From: Akkermansia muciniphila
GTDB taxonomy: Bacteria > Verrucomicrobiota > Verrucomicrobiia > Verrucomicrobiales > Akkermansiaceae
Direction of reading: 5' to 3'
DNA length: 64,000 bases
Assembly (NCBI GenBank): GCA_945890645.1
Contig: CAMDCV010000008.1
Location: 1 to 64,000, forward strand
The notes beneath the pieces were generated by a model. That model searched no databases. It was not told the DNA's origin and saw nothing but the letters and a program-made list of their open reading frames with translations. The translations under genes and the position numbers were made by a program. Below are positions 24,227-35,977 of this stretch, one piece after another. How positions within the stretch are numbered: the stretch's first letter is position 1; every line of letters starts with the position of its first letter.

Positions 24227-24961
24227 TTACGAAACGCCCCGCATTAAAGAAATTTCCGCCAGACTGATCAGTCGCGGCAACAACTCCTCTCGTGGAAGCG
24301 TTTTGAGCTCGGCAATCGTCACGGCTCGATCGAGGGTAAATTTGCCAGAACGCGTGCGACGTAAGGCACTCAAATGTGCCCCGCAACCAAGCTTCGCACC
24401 GATGTCGTGAGCGTAAGTCCGAACATAAAATCCTTTGGTGCACCGGACGGTGAAATCAACCTCCGGCAATTCGATGCGATGAATTTCATAACCACTGACC
24501 CGCACGGCTCGCAACTTTCGTTCTACCTCTTGTCCTTTACGCGCCAGTTTATACAGCGGCACACCATTAATCTTTATCGCCGAAACCATGGGCGGCATTT
24601 GTTCGAAATCGCCCGTGTAGGCATCGAATGCCTCACGAAGTTCTGCCTCGCTAAAGTCGCGCACCGGGTACTCCGCAATGACTTCTCCTTCTTTATCTTG
24701 TGAACTCGTGACTTTGCCTAAACTCATTGTGCCCTGATATTCTTTGTCCTCGCTCATCAACAGGTCTTGAATCTTGGTGGCACGGCCCACGACCAACATC
24801 AGCAAGCCAGTGGCCATCGGATCGAGTGTGCCACAGTGACCGATTTTTTTGGTATTGAGCGCGCGACGTCCGATCGCGACGACATCGTGTGAGGTAAAGT
24901 CCGAGGCTTTATCAATTAGCAATACGCCGCTCGGGCCTTCGGGAATATCAAAAGAATTCAT
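24227..24961 (-). CDS. truB: tRNA pseudouridine(55) synthase
   Basis: The 244-residue protein carries GVLLIDKASDFTSHDVV and the catalytic motif GHCGTLDPMATGLLML (aspartate near residue 47), then GKVTSSQDKEGEV and the YVRTYAHDIG motif. It modifies U55 of the T-loop in tRNAs. It starts 12 bp after nrnA on the minus strand, a pairing common in bacteria (rbfA-nrnA-truB-ribF order), although rbfA and ribF are not adjacent here. Confidence 0.95.
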   Translation of the reverse strand: MNSFDIPEGPSGVLLIDKASDFTSHDVVAIGRRALNTKKIGHCGTLDPMATGLLMLVVGRATKIQDLLMSEDKEYQGTMSLGKVTSSQDKEGEVIAEYPVRDFSEAELREAFDAYTGDFEQMPPMVSAIKINGVPLYKLARKGQEVERKLRAVRVSGYEIHRIELPEVDFTVRCTKGFYVRTYAHDIGAKLGCGAHLSALRRTRSGKFTLDRAVTIAELKTLPREELLPRLISLAEISLMRGVS

Positions 24962-24973
24962 GCTCGAGAAATG

Positions 24974-25951
24974 TTAAAGAACACGCTGAATCGCCTGAAG
25001 CACCAGTTCCTTGGCAGATGCCATCGGCCCCGCCATGCGAATGCCGGCGGCAAGAGCATGCCCCCCACCGCCAAACTCCGCGGCGATGTCGCATACATTA
25101 ACACTGCGATCTTTTGAACGCATCGACACACGGATTTTCCCATCGGGCAGTTCTTCAAAAAACACTGCTACCTGCACACCGCGAATCGCACGAATCATAT
25201 CGATCAGTCCCTCGCTATCCTCGGGCTTGAGATCCATATCGATGCGCCATTGATCGAGCATCTGCCAATGCGCTAATTTGCCCTCGCAGGTCAGCTCCAA
25301 GGTATTGAGAAGCGCCCGCATCAATTCGATACGGCGAAATGGATGGCTGTCATAGGTTTTCGCGTTGATCTCGCCCACTGCCAAACCACGATCCACCAAA
25401 TCCGCTGCCATGCGATAGGTGCGGGCCGTGGTCGAATCATACTGAAACGATCCGGTGTCGGTCGAGACGGCAACGTAGATCGCATCGCGTGCGCCATCGG
25501 GCAAGGGCATCCCCAAGGCAGTGATAATGTCATAAACGATTTGCCCCGTAGCAGGGCTGGTCGCATCGACATAATTGACATCGCCATAACGAGGATTGGA
25601 GATGTGGTGATCGATATTCACCCACAAGCTCGCTTTCGCAGCAGCGGCTAGATTATTCTCGCCGAGACGAACTTTGGTGGCAGTATCGAGTGCGATGGCT
25701 ACATCAATCACCGGTGCTTCCGCAGGCGGTTGGGCAATTTTTTCCGAGCAAGGCAAAAACTCCAAGTTCTCAGGTAGGCCATCTTCATTCCAATAAAATA
25801 CCGTCTTGCCCATCGCCTCAAGCGCAAGTCCGAGACCGAGCTGCGAGCCGATCGCATCGCCGTCAGGGCGCATGTGACTCATCACCGCAAAGGTTTGATG
25901 CTGGCGAAAAATCTCGCCTAGGGCTTCGATGCTGACATTTTCATTGCTCAT
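24974..25951 (-). CDS. nrnA: DHH-family oligoribonuclease/pAp phosphatase, NrnA-like
   Basis: The 325-residue protein has the DHH motifs: SHMRPDGDAIGSQLGLGLAL (motif I, about residue 20-40), AIALDTA (motif II), NIDHHISNPRYGD (motif III) and VSTDTGSFQY (motif IV), and a C-terminal DHHA1 domain with EFGGGGHALAAGI. NrnA degrades nanoRNAs and dephosphorylates pAp. It is directly upstream of truB. Confidence 0.9.
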   Translation of the reverse strand: MSNENVSIEALGEIFRQHQTFAVMSHMRPDGDAIGSQLGLGLALEAMGKTVFYWNEDGLPENLEFLPCSEKIAQPPAEAPVIDVAIALDTATKVRLGENNLAAAAKASLWVNIDHHISNPRYGDVNYVDATSPATGQIVYDIITALGMPLPDGARDAIYVAVSTDTGSFQYDSTTARTYRMAADLVDRGLAVGEINAKTYDSHPFRRIELMRALLNTLELTCEGKLAHWQMLDQWRIDMDLKPEDSEGLIDMIRAIRGVQVAVFFEELPDGKIRVSMRSKDRSVNVCDIAAEFGGGGHALAAGIRMAGPMASAKELVLQAIQRVL

Positions 25952-26134
25952 GCGGACGGCAGCATTGCCCCAGAATGCCTCTCCTGCACAAGCAAATTCA
26001 GCCTATACTCCCGAATCCCCCCTACCTTGATCCTTTCTTTGGCTAAGAGTAAAATCATGGCCAGTATCCAATCGATCATTGACGTTACTTCGATTTCCCT
26101 TTTCCTCTATCCCAAAGCCTCCTATCTTCCGCCC

Positions 26135-26797
26135 GTGCCACCGTTGATTCAAACCACAAACCTCACCCGCTCCTACCGACTCGGGAAAAAAAGTCTCACG
26201 GTCCTGGAAGGCGTCAATCTCTCGATCAATCGCGGCGAGAAAATTTTTCTCTGCGGACCCAGCGGTGCAGGCAAAACGACCCTACTCTACACCCTCGCGG
26301 GTCTCGAAACGCCCCAAGCCGGAAATGTCACGATCGATGGCGTCGATCTCTATGCCCTTTCGCGCGCCGCACAATCGCGCTTCCGCAACCAACGTATTGG
26401 TTATATTTTCCAGAATTACCACCTCTTGCCAGAACTCACCGCCTTGGAAAACGTCATGGTGCCGGGTGCCATCGGTGGTAAGCATCATCACGACCAAGCT
26501 CTCGCTGCACTCAGCCGCGTGGGCCTGGCAGAAAGGGCCGATCACTTGCCAGCCGAACTATCAGGCGGCGAGCAACAACGCGTTGCCATCGCTCGTGCGA
26601 TTGTCAATGAGCCCGATATATTATTTGCCGATGAACCCACAGGCAATCTCGACTCCCACAACAGCGCTGCGATCCTCGATCTGTTGCTTCAATTGGTCAG
26701 TGAAAAAAACACTACCCTGATCGTCGTCACCCACGATCAAGCTCTCGCCCGACACGGCGACCGCGTGCTTACCATCAAAGATGGCATCATTGCCTAA
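26135..26797 (+). CDS. ABC transporter ATP-binding protein, LolD/MacB type
   Basis: The 220-residue product is taken from a GTG at 26135 ([14 protein letters not shown]); the 36-codon extension to 26027 lacks conservation. The nucleotide-binding domain has Walker [14 protein letters not shown]-loop [19 protein letters not shown], signature [15 protein letters not shown], Walker [13 protein letters not shown] and H-loop VVTHD. This arrangement belongs to the LolD/MacB/FtsE group, which drives lipoprotein release or efflux with FtsX-type permeases. No such permease is adjacent, so the partner must be encoded elsewhere. Confidence 0.8.
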   Translation: MPPLIQTTNLTRSYRLGKKSLTVLEGVNLSINRGEKIFLCGPSGAGKTTLLYTLAGLETPQAGNVTIDGVDLYALSRAAQSRFRNQRIGYIFQNYHLLPELTALENVMVPGAIGGKHHHDQALAALSRVGLAERADHLPAELSGGEQQRVAIARAIVNEPDILFADEPTGNLDSHNSAAILDLLLQLVSEKNTTLIVVTHDQALARHGDRVLTIKDGIIA

Positions 26798-26925
26798 CAC
26801 CTCTCGTTACGAGTCTGTATCCGCTGCTATTTGTGATGCGAAGACAGAATCGACTCTTTTGTTTAGCACTGGATTCGACCGTCACATCAGACAATTCCAC
26901 AGCGCCACGGCGTTACTCTACTGAC

Positions 26926-27672
26926 ATGAAAACTAACCCAAAAAACTACTCGCGCATGATCGCGACGACCCTCGCTGTGATGGCATGGCCTAGCTTCGCA
27001 CAGGAAATGCCTACACCCGGAACACCACCTAAAGAACCTTCAGGTGAAGCCCGAACCATGCGTCAGGCGGGAGAGCGCTTGCCCTCCAACAGCACGGCCG
27101 ACGAACTAAAACCATGGCGCATTGGCTTGATGGTAGAACCGATTGATGCATCTCTGCGCGACCATCTCGACATCCCTGAAAAGAGTGGAGTTGTCGTAAC
27201 GAAGATCCTTGAAAATGGCCCAGCCGCCAAAGCGGGTATCAAGAGTAAAGACATTATTCTCAGCGCGAATGGACGCGCAGTAGGCTCGTTCGACATATTG
27301 AAAGAAAGCGTCGAGGCATCAGCAAAAAATGGTAAAGAATTGCGACTCAGTGTCATGACCAAAGGTGTTCGCCGCGATCTGGTAATCAAGCCAGAGTTAC
27401 CAAAACCAACCGTAAAAGAATCCAATGCCGATCGCACACCGGACCGCGCTCCAAGACCACGAATCATCCCACCATCAACTTCCTCTTCATCCGACGCAAA
27501 AATGCGCGAACATGAGCAAATGATCCGTCGTATGGCTGAGCAAAACAATCAAATGAAAAGCCAGCTTGAGAGACAACAGAACGAAATAATCCGCACGCGC
27601 GAAGTCATCGAACAACTTAGCAAAGCCGTTCGCGAGATGAAGCAAGAAATGAAAGAAGCGGACAAAAACTAA
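26926..27672 (+). CDS. Secreted PDZ-domain protein with C-terminal coiled coil
   Basis: Starting at ATG 26926, the 248-residue protein has a signal peptide (MIATTLAVMAWPSFAQ), a PDZ domain (about 60-150; GVVVTKILENGPAAKAGI and KDIILSANGRAV), a Pro/Ser-rich linker and a long C-terminal coiled coil (about 190-245, many Gln/Glu/Lys and Met). PDZ domains bind C-termini or exposed strands, often in periplasmic proteostasis; no protease domain is present. Function unknown. It ends just before a strong terminator. Confidence 0.75.
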   Translation: MKTNPKNYSRMIATTLAVMAWPSFAQEMPTPGTPPKEPSGEARTMRQAGERLPSNSTADELKPWRIGLMVEPIDASLRDHLDIPEKSGVVVTKILENGPAAKAGIKSKDIILSANGRAVGSFDILKESVEASAKNGKELRLSVMTKGVRRDLVIKPELPKPTVKESNADRTPDRAPRPRIIPPSTSSSSDAKMREHEQMIRRMAEQNNQMKSQLERQQNEIIRTREVIEQLSKAVREMKQEMKEADKN

Positions 27673-27691
27673 CCTCACCATCCTAACGATA

Positions 27692-27721
27692 AGCCCGAAC
27701 CGTTGCGGTTCGGGCTTTTTT
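27692..27721 (+). terminator. Strong rho-independent terminator
   Basis: AGCCCGAACCG (27692-27702), TTG loop, CGGTTCGGGCT (27706-27716) makes an 11-bp stem followed by TTTTT (to 27721). It closes the PDZ-protein transcript. Confidence 0.95.
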
Positions 27722-27793
27722 GTGAAATGAAAAATGATCGATTTCCTAAGAAATGCTCACCTCGCGTGTCTACTCAATGAAAAGAAAATACCT

Positions 27794-28273
27794 ATGAAAG
27801 AGATAACCGAAATAACCACCGCAATGTTGTCGATTTTAATTCCCGTGCGCGCGCTAGGATCAGGCATTCGCAGAAATCGTTTGTTTGCAGGAATAGCGAC
27901 CCTACTCTTGATGGCAAGCGCTGCGTCAGCGCAAAAACCAATGGAAGCAATTGCAGTGAAGCCCCTCCACGACTTCTCCACACCCGCCAATTGGCAGAAG
28001 CCCATAATCATCAAGTCTCATGAAGAGGCTGCGAAACACTTCAGCAAAGAAGCACTGACCACAGTAGAGACTTCCATCGACTGGAAAAAACAGTTTGTTC
28101 TCGTCTTTGTTTGGAATGGCTCCGGTGGAGATGAACTTCAACACCAAATCTTGGAATCGTTCCCGGAGAAAATTTCATTTTCCATGAATCGTGGTATGAC
28201 GAGAGACCTTAAACAGCACACACAAGTTTATGCTTTGCGATCTAACGTCACTTGGAGCGTGCAAAACAACTGA
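27794..28273 (+). CDS. Secreted protein, unknown function
   Basis: From ATG 27794 the 159-residue protein has a likely signal with cleavage after ASAASA (GIATLLLMASAASA) and a small soluble domain containing FSTPANWQKPIIIKS and WKKQFVLVFVWNGSGGDEL. No family recognised; the sequence may be a protease-inhibitor-like or stress-related secreted domain, but this is not supported by motifs. A longer start at 27734 is possible. Confidence 0.6.
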   Translation: MKEITEITTAMLSILIPVRALGSGIRRNRLFAGIATLLLMASAASAQKPMEAIAVKPLHDFSTPANWQKPIIIKSHEEAAKHFSKEALTTVETSIDWKKQFVLVFVWNGSGGDELQHQILESFPEKISFSMNRGMTRDLKQHTQVYALRSNVTWSVQNN

Positions 28274-28295
28274 TCACAGCTGACAGGCCACTTTT

Positions 28296-30830
28296 CTATA
28301 ATTTTTTCAAATACGCCACCAGATGCTCAATGTCTTGGTCGGGAATCACGCCAGCAAAGGCAGGCATCGAAGCTTCGTAGCCCGGTGTGATAACGGCTGT
28401 GGGATTGAGGATAGAAGTTTTAAGAAAGGCATCGAGATTGTTGGTATGACGGGCGGCAATGCCATTCAATGGTGGACCTGTGAGTTTGGTGCCGTCAAGA
28501 GCATGACAGCCGATGCAGCCGTAATTTTTGAAGAGGACAGAGCCGCGTTCGGGATTTCCGGGGACCATTGTCACGACCGCGGTTTTCTCGCGTTTAGCAA
28601 CATCTGCAAAATTGGCGGCGGTGGGTGTAGCAAGATGGGCGGGACGGTTGTACAGTTCGATCTCGTAAGGAGTGGTGCCCGAGACGGTGTCGGTGATCGG
28701 GAGTTTCAGGCGGAGGATGTCAGATCGGAAAATAGAGGGAACGGCGAAAGAGATGCTTTTGCGGTCGGCGGAGATGTCGAGCTCGCCGATGGTCACGGCG
28801 TGTTCCCCCGGTTTTCCGTCCCACCGAAAGTGACCGGAACCGTATTTTTTCGAACGCTGGATGTTCCAGAGGTCGAGCTGCGGGCGGGGGGTAATCAGGC
28901 TGAGTCCAGGAGGAAGCGGCTCACGGAAAGCTACAGTAATGAGGTCATGGCGGACATCGACTGACACGGGAGTAACAATGGGATTGTTCTCGGAAATTTC
29001 GGCGAGGCCAATCTCTTGGGACGTTGTCGGTTTATAACCGGATATCCCGATACCCGTGGCGAAAAATTTTCCGGTGGTCGGTTGGGTGGCGGCACCGAGA
29101 ATGGGGAAATCAAAATCTGTGGGGAGCTTCCATGCGAAAGGTTGACCGACACTAGGCGTTTCCGTGATGAAAATCCGACCACTCCACGAAAGGTGCGCAA
29201 AACGATCGCCGAGCGACGGAAAAGATCGCGCAGGCAAAGTCGCGAACGCGGCACCAGAACGGTTGATCTGATAGGGAAACCAGAGCAGCGGGGCGATGGG
29301 TTGTTTCTTTTTTCGGAAGTTCGATGGCTCATAACCGAGGTAAGGCGTGCCGCCATCGATGAGATGAACGGGCGAGCTAGGAATAAAATTCCCCTGCTGG
29401 TCCGAAGAGAAAATCGCACCATCAGCGCGCAAACCGATGTATGGCACGCGCAGCCCGTCGGCTAGTGTCGTGACGGTGATTCCGTCGGGCGAGATTTTAA
29501 GAATAGAGCCACGATCGGTGGTGTTTTCATTGTAGAGATGCGGCTTGTCATCGAGAAGGCCAGCACGCCCGATGACGAAGGAGCCATCCGGAAGCAGTTC
29601 GAGGGAGGTGGCGTAATCGCGAGTATGAATCGTCTGACGGAAGGCATCGGAGGCGCAGAGATAATTGTCGAAAAATCCATCGCCGTTGGTGTCTTCGAGT
29701 TTTGTGATTTGATCGCGGCCGAGGACGAAGACTTCGTCTTTCGCGCTCACAGTGATGGACATAGGTTCGAAAATCCCAAATGCGGCACGAGACCAAGTGG
29801 CGTTTGGTTGATCGATGTTGGTGATGCGCCAGACATCGCCATCGAGAGTGGTGAGGAGTGCATCGCCGTTTGAGAGAAAGGCGATATCGGTGGGGCGGAT
29901 GGCACGCTTCCATGGGTTAGCAAACGGGAGCTTGATGGGACGCGTTGCGATGGGAGAAGAAGTCTTTGCAGTCGGCGCGCTGGCGGATTCAATTTTTTGC
30001 GAGAAGATCGGTGTGGCGGAGGTGGCATCAGAGAGGGATCTGGCTGCAGGAGGATTTGTGATGGGGGCAGACGAGCGCAGGATTTGGAGAGAAACGATTT
30101 CTTCAGTAGCCGGGATACTGAGAAAAGTGCCTCGAGTGTCGTTTGGGATGACGCTGTATTTACCTTTTCCCCTCACGAGGAAGTTGTCTAATTCGCCCAT
30201 TTTTCCGTTAGAGACATCAAAGTGTATGGCGATCGTTTCTTTTCCAGGACTAATCGAGATGACGCGCTCAATGAGATCGGGCCTCAGCGCTCGGTTGGTT
30301 TCTTTGATGGAACGAGTGCCGACGCGATAGTGGAGAACAACCTGATCATCGCGCAGTGATATCCCCTGCCATCGGAAATTTTCCACTGGCAACGGACCGA
30401 CTTTAGTTTTGCCATCGGTCAACATTCCGTTCCGAAGATCGGTGGCAGCGAGTTCGGAGATGCCTACTCCCGGTAGTTCGAGAGTATTTGCGAGAATTGT
30501 ACCACTGAGAAAAGGTGGTTTGTCCGCCTTCGCCTGTTTGTCCGGGTAAGAGACGGCAGCCATCGAGTCGAGCGTCAGAGGAGGCTGATTAGCCGGACTT
30601 TTCCAAATCGCTGCATAACGAAGGAGATCCGGATCAAAGCAGGTCCAAAGATCTTCCCCGAGGCGGATCAGAACTCCACGACGGACGATGTTCACTGGCT
30701 TCTCCGATATGACTAACGCACTGCGGAGGAAGGGCTGTTCCTTTTCCACGAAGTCGGCAGATTCATTAGCGTGTAGGAAAATGTTTCCTATAGTTGAGGC
30801 GACGAAGAAAAGAATGAAGCGGTGTTTCAT
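28296..30830 (-). CDS. DUF6797-like secreted c-type cytochrome (PVC type)
   Basis: From ATG 30830 the 844-residue protein has a signal peptide (MKHRFILFFVASTIGNIF), an N-terminal region with GVLIRLGEDLWTCFDPDLLR typical of DUF6797, a central beta-propeller-like part (IRPTDIAFLSNGDALLTTLD), and a C-terminal cytochrome c domain with the haem motif NYGCIGCHALDG and methionine ligand region in ASMPAFAGVIP. Such proteins are widespread in Planctomycetota and Verrucomicrobiota, are thought to act in sugar or polysaccharide oxidation, and are periplasmic. Longer N-terminal frames overlap the neighbouring gene. Confidence 0.85.
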   Translation of the reverse strand: MKHRFILFFVASTIGNIFLHANESADFVEKEQPFLRSALVISEKPVNIVRRGVLIRLGEDLWTCFDPDLLRYAAIWKSPANQPPLTLDSMAAVSYPDKQAKADKPPFLSGTILANTLELPGVGISELAATDLRNGMLTDGKTKVGPLPVENFRWQGISLRDDQVVLHYRVGTRSIKETNRALRPDLIERVISISPGKETIAIHFDVSNGKMGELDNFLVRGKGKYSVIPNDTRGTFLSIPATEEIVSLQILRSSAPITNPPAARSLSDATSATPIFSQKIESASAPTAKTSSPIATRPIKLPFANPWKRAIRPTDIAFLSNGDALLTTLDGDVWRITNIDQPNATWSRAAFGIFEPMSITVSAKDEVFVLGRDQITKLEDTNGDGFFDNYLCASDAFRQTIHTRDYATSLELLPDGSFVIGRAGLLDDKPHLYNENTTDRGSILKISPDGITVTTLADGLRVPYIGLRADGAIFSSDQQGNFIPSSPVHLIDGGTPYLGYEPSNFRKKKQPIAPLLWFPYQINRSGAAFATLPARSFPSLGDRFAHLSWSGRIFITETPSVGQPFAWKLPTDFDFPILGAATQPTTGKFFATGIGISGYKPTTSQEIGLAEISENNPIVTPVSVDVRHDLITVAFREPLPPGLSLITPRPQLDLWNIQRSKKYGSGHFRWDGKPGEHAVTIGELDISADRKSISFAVPSIFRSDILRLKLPITDTVSGTTPYEIELYNRPAHLATPTAANFADVAKREKTAVVTMVPGNPERGSVLFKNYGCIGCHALDGTKLTGPPLNGIAARHTNNLDAFLKTSILNPTAVITPGYEASMPAFAGVIPDQDIEHLVAYLKKL

Positions 30831-30928
30831 GCGTGGTTGAATGGCGCTTGTTGGATCGAGCTCATAACGCTTTGCAAGATGCCTCATACCACGCATTTGA
30901 GCAATCTTAACGTTACTCATGCTGGCGT

Positions 30929-31543
30929 TCACGGCTTCACCAATGACTTGATCGCTCGGCGATCAATATCACGCATCATCTTGAGCATCATAGATTCCTC
31001 AGCAGCTTCTTTTCCTGTCAATCGCACCATGATGGCTTCTTCCATCGGCATGTTGATTTCGTAATTTTTAGCGTCGATTTTTTTGACTAAGACTTTCTCG
31101 CCGCCGGCTTGTTTGACTTCTTGCCCCTGCGCTTTGGCGATCTCTTCGTTTTCCACCATCCCGCGCACGAGTGGGATCAAGCTGGAGCCATAGTACACTT
31201 CGAGTAAAATCTGCTGCTGCCCTGTTTTGTTCTTATACAGTTTTTTCGCCACTTTGCCGCCACCCAAAAAGGGACTCACATCCTCCACCTTCATTTCATC
31301 GGCTTCCCAGCCCGTGGGTGGGTCCGGTAGGGCATTGCCAATTTGCTCGGATTTGACCTTTTCCAGAATTCCGCGCGCGCGATCCAATGCCGCCGTAGAC
31401 TCAGAAATATTACCCGCACGATGCTGCTTCAACGCCTCTCGCAACGCTTCTTCAAACGGTTCTACTTTGTTCGTTTGCGCACTGGCCGGAATGCACCCAA
31501 ATGCCGCGATCATTCCCAAAGCAACTATTTTCCCTCGGTTCAT
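30929..31543 (-). CDS. Secreted protein, unknown function
   Basis: From ATG 31543 the 204-residue protein has a signal peptide (KIVALGMIAAFGCIPASAQ) and a mature domain with an N-terminal helical part (EEALREALKQHRAGNISES) and a C-terminal alpha/beta part. It lies 98 bp upstream of the cytochrome gene on the same strand. No family is recognised. Confidence 0.7.
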   Translation of the reverse strand: MNRGKIVALGMIAAFGCIPASAQTNKVEPFEEALREALKQHRAGNISESTAALDRARGILEKVKSEQIGNALPDPPTGWEADEMKVEDVSPFLGGGKVAKKLYKNKTGQQQILLEVYYGSSLIPLVRGMVENEEIAKAQGQEVKQAGGEKVLVKKIDAKNYEINMPMEEAIMVRLTGKEAAEESMMLKMMRDIDRRAIKSLVKP

Positions 31544-31653
31544 AGGAATACTACCTAACTGCCACGACAATTCTCGCAAGAAAATTTGGTAGCACAGAAA
31601 AATACGTCTAACTGACCCCATTCAAAATGTGGTTTAAAATTGTTCGTGTATCG

Positions 31654-32094
31654 TTACTCAAAGTATTGATTTATCTCCTTACTCACACGTGCGGATTTCT
31701 CACTTCGATAGAGCAGAATGTTGTCTTTAGAAACGATTACGATTGTATATCCTATACCAAGAATAATCACAATAAAGCCACCCTGTAATTCGCTATAAAT
31801 ATCGAGCGCACATTGAACGACCGCAGGCCGAAATAACTTGCTGTACAGATACAATCTTCGAGACTGATCGATGGAATGGCGATCCGTTACAAAATCTGCC
31901 TCACTACTAAAATCTCCATGGTCACAGAGACTTCCGATTTTTGCATATTTTTCTTCCAGCACATCATACGCCATATCAAATTCCGTCTCTGTTACTGGAT
32001 TAAATCCCTCGACGCAGTAATGTGCATCGTCCAAATATTTCGAAACCTTGCTGTAATCGCTTCGATCAATCAGTGAATATTTCAAATGATTCAT
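31654..32094 (-). CDS. AT-rich gene of unknown function, downstream of the displaced rpoC tail
   Basis: The 146-residue acidic protein begins MNHLKYSLIDRSDYSKV and has a hydrophobic segment (FIVIILGIGYTIVIVS) near residue 108, so it may be membrane-associated. Base composition is AT-richer than the surrounding genes, a sign of recent acquisition. It lies just outside the 302-bp rpoC-tail repeat and shares its direction. No family is recognised; a cytoplasmic immunity-like role is possible but unsupported. Confidence 0.6.
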   Translation of the reverse strand: MNHLKYSLIDRSDYSKVSKYLDDAHYCVEGFNPVTETEFDMAYDVLEEKYAKIGSLCDHGDFSSEADFVTDRHSIDQSRRLYLYSKLFRPAVVQCALDIYSELQGGFIVIILGIGYTIVIVSKDNILLYRSEKSARVSKEINQYFE

Positions 32095-32131
32095 GATGCT
32101 GTATATATGTTAGTTACTATTTAGCTGAAAG

Positions 32132-35325
<3,194 letters not shown>

Positions 35326-35675
35326 GGTGGTTAGAGAGTTACAGCCGGGATACAAGCTGATGGCTTCCGGCATCGCGTAACAGTTATTGCGAGCTTTCCA
35401 TTCGCACAAACGCGCGATGTTGAAGATTCCGTCACAACCGTTTGAAAAACTATTAGTCTGCCATTTTTTCTGAATTAGACCAAAATTGCAGAATCGTCAG
35501 GCGATTATTCCAGCAAAAAAATGGATAGCCGGGCGGAGAAGTCCGTGAATCTTGTAGCTTGTATTCAACATAATTCATTTTTTTTAGCAACTTTTCGATG
35601 TTTTTATAGGTTCGCATAGCTATCAATTTGGGCATCTTCATCAAGAAAAATTTTGCTGAAAATAGACGCTCCAAA
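35326..35675. other. Spacer between rpoC terminator and phosphoesterase gene
   Basis: About 350 bp without a convincing gene. The region near 35440-35670 is AT-rich and contains a 73-codon minus frame (TTG start at 35674, within the terminator tail) with no recognisable features, which I do not accept as a gene. The promoter for the phosphoesterase must lie here if it is transcribed separately from rpoC; no clear -35/-10 was found. Confidence 0.5.
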
Positions 35676-35706
35676 ACAAAGAGAGCCGACGCTAAGGTCG
35701 GCTCTC
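35673..35706 (-). terminator. Rho-independent terminator of rpoC
   Basis: On the minus strand GAGAGCCGAC (35706-35697), a 6-base loop and GTCGGCTCTC (35690-35681), followed by TTTGTTTT, form a strong terminator 45 bp after the rpoC stop. A second GCCGAC/GTCGGC hairpin lies between (about 35722-35738). Confidence 0.9.
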
Positions 35707-35977
35707 TTGAGAGAGGAAAGTGCCGACGGGACGTCGGCGCTCCCAGGGTGGTTACGCGGTGATGGCGGATTCGTCTTCTTCGATTAGATCGCTTTCGGGA
35801 GCAACGAAGATCGGTTCTGGCTCTTCTACGGTGAACTCGACATCGACTTCGCGGTGGCGGTTGAAGCCGGTGCCCGCGGGGATCAGGTGACCCATGATGA
35901 CGTTTTCTTTGAAGCCGTTGAGGTAGTCCACTTTGCCCAAGGTCGAGGCCTCGGTGAGCACGCGGGTGGTGTCCTGG
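35676..35977. repeat. 302-bp direct repeat, copy B: 3' end of the intact rpoC
   Basis: This is the last 226 bp of rpoC (to the stop at 35752) plus 76 bp downstream, matched by 32132-32433 in the same orientation. All 11 differences lie in the coding part; 9 are synonymous, 2 change residues (Asn to Tyr and Ser to Asn in copy A). Confidence 0.95.

Noticed and set aside
35453-35674. 73-codon minus-strand frame after rpoC
   Set aside because: TTG start lies in the terminator tail, the sequence is AT-rich, and no family or ribosome site is seen.
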